Positions 33,718 to 36,292 of a stretch of 36,292 nucleotides of DNA are shown here, in pieces. Both the position numbers and the translations under genes were made by a program. The notes under the pieces are model-generated. The model made no database searches. It was given only the letters and a program-made list of their open reading frames with translations, and was not told the origin of the DNA. Source of the DNA: Telmatospirillum sp. (lineage in GTDB: Bacteria > Pseudomonadota > Alphaproteobacteria > Rhodospirillales > Magnetospirillaceae); assembly GCA_031291415.1 (NCBI GenBank), contig JARLJB010000294.1, forward strand, positions 1-36,292, given 5' to 3'. Position 1 is the stretch's first letter; every line of letters begins with the position of its first letter.

Positions 33718-33924
33718 TCAGGCGATGATATCGGGAACGAGGGAGTTTTCCAGCCGCGCGATCTGGTCCTTGAGGGACAGCTTACGTTTTTTCAGGCGGC
33801 CGATCTGTAACTGGTTGACGGCAATGTCCGCCGACAAGCGGAGGATAACGTCGTCGAGGTCACGATGCTCTGTTCGCAGATCCTCTAATCGGCGTTTCAA
33901 TTCTTCGGTACTATCGTCGATCAT
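33718..33924 (-). CDS. YdcH/DUF465-family small coiled-coil protein
   Basis: A 68-aa protein, nearly all helical and charged, with the family's LRTEHRDLDDVILRL and the C-terminal IGRLKKRKLSLKDQIARLE. Members are common in Alphaproteobacteria beside purE/pfkA-type genes; no function is established. The start is ATG at 33924. It is divergent from pfkA. A second, shorter member lies at 35830-35997. Confidence 0.82.
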   Translation of the reverse strand: MIDDSTEELKRRLEDLRTEHRDLDDVILRLSADIAVNQLQIGRLKKRKLSLKDQIARLENSLVPDIIA

Positions 33925-34022
33925 CTCTGCAGCCTATCGATCTCCCGATTGACACTAGCAGAACGAAGGGGAAAACGGTATGCCATGTTTGGACGAACAC
34001 ATGAAACCGATAGGGTGAGCCC

Positions 34023-35135
34023 ATGCCAAAGGTCCATAGGCTTGGAGTCCTGACGAGTGGCGGCGATTGTGCCGGCCTCAACGCGGCCATTCGGGCTGTC
34101 GTGCATCGCGCTGTCTATGGTTACGGCTGGACGGTCCACGGTATTCGAGACGGGTCTCTCGGACTGATGAACCGGCCGATAGAACACCAGGAACTGACGC
34201 TTGATCTGTTCGACAGCAATCTCCTGCGCATGGGTGGGACCATGCTTGGGACGACCAACAAAGGCGATCCTTTCGCCTTCCCGATGCCCGACGGTAGCCT
34301 GAAGGACCGGTCAGGCGAATTCGTCGAGGGTTTCCACATGCTGGGGCTCGACGCACTGATCGTCATCGGTGGCGATGGCTCGCTGAAAATCCTCGACTTG
34401 CTCTGCAAAAAGGGCGGGTTGCCCATGGTGGGCGTTCCCAAGACTATCGACAACGACGTGCATCTGACGGAATTTGCCATCGGTTTTTCCACTGCGGTCA
34501 ATGTCGTGGTCGACGCTCTCGATCGATTGCAGCCGACGGCGGCCAGCCATCACCGGGTGATGATTCTCGAGGTGATGGGGCGCGACGCCGGGCATATCGC
34601 GTTGTCAGGGGGAATCGCCGGCGGTGCCGATGTCATCCTGATCCCGGAGATTCCCTACAGCCTTGCTGGAATCGTCAAGAAAATCGAAGATGTCCGCCGG
34701 TCCGGCCGTAATCATGCGCTGGTGGTCGTTGCCGAAGGCTGCCGGACGGAAGACGGCGCGACGCCGACGGTGACCTGGGGTGGCCAGCAGGCCCGCTATG
34801 GCGGCATCGGCCACTATTTGGCGGAACGTTTGAGCGGGCGTGTCAACGCCGAGGTGCGTGTCACGGTGTTGGGACATCTTCAGCGTGGCGGCCAGCCATC
34901 AATGCGAGATCGTCTGTTGGCTTCCTCTTTTGGTGTTCATGCCGTCGATTTGGTGGCGAGAGGAAAATTCAACCGGATGGTTGCCTGGCAGGATCGCGGC
35001 GTCGTCGATGTTCCGATCTCCAAGGTGGTCGGCAGCGCGCGGCATGTGGAGCCCGATGGCGCGCTCGTTCATACGGCGCGCGGATTGGGGACCTATGTCG
35101 GGGAAGAACAGCTTGTGTCGGCCGAACAGGCCTAA
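34023..35135 (+). CDS. 6-Phosphofructokinase, mixed-type (ATP or PPi donor)
   Basis: It phosphorylates fructose 6-phosphate in glycolysis. The 370-aa protein has LTSGGDCAGLNAAIRA at the N-terminus, GGDGS at residues 116-120, VPKTIDND at 139-145 with catalytic Asp143, EVMGRDAGHIAL, and VLGHLQRGGQPSMRDR. The donor-site residues are mixed: Gly119 as in ATP-dependent enzymes (GGDGS, not GGDD), but Lys140 as in PPi-dependent enzymes (PKTIDND, not PGTIDND). The phosphoryl donor is therefore not certain; Gly at the first position favours ATP. The ribosome site before the ATG is modest. Its end overlaps the convergent ubiX by four bases. Confidence 0.9.
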   Translation: MPKVHRLGVLTSGGDCAGLNAAIRAVVHRAVYGYGWTVHGIRDGSLGLMNRPIEHQELTLDLFDSNLLRMGGTMLGTTNKGDPFAFPMPDGSLKDRSGEFVEGFHMLGLDALIVIGGDGSLKILDLLCKKGGLPMVGVPKTIDNDVHLTEFAIGFSTAVNVVVDALDRLQPTAASHHRVMILEVMGRDAGHIALSGGIAGGADVILIPEIPYSLAGIVKKIEDVRRSGRNHALVVVAEGCRTEDGATPTVTWGGQQARYGGIGHYLAERLSGRVNAEVRVTVLGHLQRGGQPSMRDRLLASSFGVHAVDLVARGKFNRMVAWQDRGVVDVPISKVVGSARHVEPDGALVHTARGLGTYVGEEQLVSAEQA

Positions 35136-35752
35136 TCAGCCTTTTTTGCCGATCGCTTGCTGGCCGGGCGGCGGCGAGTGCTGGTGGCGTCCTGCCCCCA
35201 ACGGGTGACTCGTCCAGTGTCGAGATCGAAGAGATCTAGCATCCGTCCAATCGTGTGGTCGACCATTTGCTCGATCGTCGTCGGTGCCGCGTAGAAAGAT
35301 GGAACCGGCGGAGCGATGATCGCGCCCATTTCCGAAAGCGCCGTCATGGTGCGCAAATGGCCGGTGTGCAACGGCGTTTCCCGTACCATCAGGACCAGAC
35401 GACGGCGCTCCTTCAATGTGACATCGGCGGCTCTGGTCAGCAGGCTTGCGGTTACTCCTGTCGCGATTTCCGACATGGTCCGCACCGAGCAGGGGGCGAC
35501 GATCATGCCGCGGAAGCGCGCCGACCCGGATGACGGGGCGGCGGCGATATCGGCACAGTTATAGACGACGTTGGCCAGCGCGTGGACGTCGGCCAGTTTG
35601 AGGTCCGTCTCCAGCGCCAGTGTAACCTCCGCGGAGTGGCTCATTACCAGATGCCGCTCAACGCCAAGATCACGTAAAGCAGCCAGCAGACGCACGCCGT
35701 ATATGACGCCGGAAGCGCCGCTGATTCCGACCAGAAGGGGAATATTGCTCAT
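35132..35752 (-). CDS. ubiX: Flavin prenyltransferase UbiX
   Basis: It prenylates FMN to make the cofactor of UbiD, the decarboxylase of ubiquinone synthesis. The 206-aa protein has VGISGASGVIYGVRLL at the N-terminus, the VMSHSAEVT segment, IVAPCSVRTMSEIATGVTAS, RRLVLMVRETPLHTGHLRTM and GAIIAPPVPSFYAAPTTI, all family signatures. A basic tail of about 25 residues (RRRPASKRSAKK) follows the fold. The ATG is at 35752. The last four bases overlap the end of pfkA on the other strand. UbiX may also serve other UbiD-type decarboxylases. Confidence 0.93.
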   Translation of the reverse strand: MSNIPLLVGISGASGVIYGVRLLAALRDLGVERHLVMSHSAEVTLALETDLKLADVHALANVVYNCADIAAAPSSGSARFRGMIVAPCSVRTMSEIATGVTASLLTRAADVTLKERRRLVLMVRETPLHTGHLRTMTALSEMGAIIAPPVPSFYAAPTTIEQMVDHTIGRMLDLFDLDTGRVTRWGQDATSTRRRPASKRSAKKAD

Positions 35753-35829
35753 CTTTATCTGCTGACAATCGCTCTGCCGGAGGCTTACTATCGTCTAGGA
35801 TAGTACCCAACCTCAATGGGAGGATAGTG

Positions 35830-35997
35830 ATGAGCCTTCTCGATCGTGTCCAGTCCCTCAAAGCAAAACATGCCGCATTGGAGGCGGCTCTGGAGGATGA
35901 AGAACATCGTCCGTTACCCGACGACGCGGCGATCGCGGAGCTCAAACGGAAGAAGCTGAAGATCAAAGACGAATTGGAGCGCATTGTCTCACACTGA
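35830..35997 (+). CDS. Second YdcH/DUF465-family small protein
   Basis: A 55-aa frame with a good ribosome site (GGGAGGATAG) before its ATG. The product starts MSLLDRVQSLKAKHAALEAA, continues EDEEHRPLPDDAAIAELKRK and ends KLKIKDELERIVSH; this is the short DUF465 form, with the conserved AELKRKKLKIKDEL helix. No function is known. It is divergent from ubiX, and a 12-bp perfect hairpin follows the stop at 36013-36040. Confidence 0.85.
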   Translation: MSLLDRVQSLKAKHAALEAALEDEEHRPLPDDAAIAELKRKKLKIKDELERIVSH

Positions 35998-36012
35998 CTT
36001 GATCTTCGGCTG

Positions 36013-36040
36013 CCGGTTTCCCGGTCTGCCGGGAAACCGG
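36013..36040 (+). terminator. Perfect hairpin after the second ydcH-like gene
   Basis: CCGGTTTCCCGG-tctg-CCGGGAAACCGG, a 12-bp perfect stem 15 bases after the stop. There is no U-tract, but the next hairpin has one. Confidence 0.6.
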
Positions 36041-36066
36041 TATAGTCAATAATTCAGTTTCATCCG

Positions 36067-36087
36067 GCGGCGAGAGCCGCTTTTTTT
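36067..36087 (+). terminator. Rho-independent terminator
   Basis: GCGGC-gaga-GCCGC followed by TTTTTTT. It is the second stem-loop after the ydcH-like gene and the better terminator of the two. Confidence 0.8.
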
Positions 36088-36092
36088 ATGTC

Positions 36093-36124
36093 TGGCGTAA
36101 GCTCGCGAGTGCGAGGGTGCGCCA
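36093..36124. repeat. Two-step hairpin
   Basis: TGGCG and CGCCA form an outer stem and CTCGC/GCGAG an inner stem, with TAAG and GGTG as a symmetric internal loop. Confidence 0.5.
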
Positions 36125-36125
36125 C

Positions 36126-36160
36126 CCAAGCCTCGACGAGTTCACCTCATCGAGGCTTGG
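36126..36160. repeat. Strong inverted repeat
   Basis: CCAAGCCTCGACGAG and CTCATCGAGGCTTGG pair over 15 bp with one mismatch and the five-base loop TTCAC. Confidence 0.75.
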
Positions 36161-36208
36161 TATTAGTTCGCCACCGGCCTTGGGGCCGACCCGCCCTGAA
36201 TGAAACAC

Positions 36209-36292
36209 GAGTGGCACCGGCGTCCCTGCCGGTGTGCCGCCGCCAAGCGGACGGACCCTTTCCGGCTCACGCCGGAACACCGGCAGAGACGC
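36209..36292. repeat. Palindromic double-hairpin repeat, copy 3 (cut by window edge)
   Basis: The left arm begins AGTGGCACCGGCGTCCCTGC at about 36210; the right arm, CACCGGCAGAGACGC, runs into the window end. The central segment (GGACCCTTTCCGGCTCACGC) is the reverse complement of that in copy 1, although the upstream flank CTGAATGAAACAC has the same orientation in both. Confidence 0.8.

Overview
The window reads as chromosomal DNA from a GC-rich alphaproteobacterium, most likely of the Rhodospirillales (Telmatospirillum/Magnetospirillum-like). The basis is the three-subunit Rhodospirillum-type transhydrogenase (pntAA-pntAB-pntB), COQ9 next to rpsU, short YdcH/DUF465 proteins, UbiX, and an HBM-type chemoreceptor. 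This is inferred from protein character; no database search was run. No tRNA, rRNA or CRISPR array was seen.

Layout. 1-300: 3' remnant of an IS5-type transposase followed by a large palindrome. 365-3226: an unassigned gene, a small secreted protein and a metal-dependent amidohydrolase. 3349-8535: classical menaquinone genes menF-menD-menB-menC on the + strand. 8713-15204: an accessory module for D-amino acid use (RidA, IclR regulator, GntP permease, N-acyl-D-amino acid deacylase, D-serine/D-threonine lyase-like PLP enzyme, AT-rich TauE/SafE exporter). 15238-17384: menE and a ubiE/menG methyltransferase on the - strand, so the menaquinone genes are split by the module. 17743-21196: chemoreceptor, diguanylate cyclase, second small secreted protein. 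21328-21501: a MITE-like element with flanking 9-bp direct repeats. 21576-24602: cimA-trmJ-bluB operon ending in a strong terminator. 24892-27862: pntAA-pntAB-pntB. 27863-28400: gene-free, with nested palindromes and terminators. 28401-32566: rpsU, def-coq9, dedA, purE-purK. 32868-35997: degenerate GGDEF protein, ydcH-like, pfkA, ubiX, a second ydcH-like gene. 36000-36292: a run of hairpins and another copy of the large palindrome.

How the genes work together. menF/D/C/E/B convert chorismate to DHNA-CoA, and the UbiE/MenG protein would do the last methylation. menH, the thioesterase and menA are not in the window. UbiX and COQ9 belong to ubiquinone synthesis, so the cell probably makes two quinones. 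In the D-amino acid module, uptake by the GntP permease, deacylation, and lyase attack on a beta-substituted D-amino acid would release a 2-aminoacrylate-type intermediate that RidA removes. Two near-identical 19-bp sites, one before ridA and one between the divergent catabolic operons, suggest a single regulator, most simply the IclR protein.

The most notable non-coding signals are the shared operator pair, the 174-bp MITE-like element, and the double-hairpin repeats at 201-290, 27932-28022 and 36209-36292. In those repeats the hairpin loops differ between copies, and the central segment is inverted between the first and last copy.
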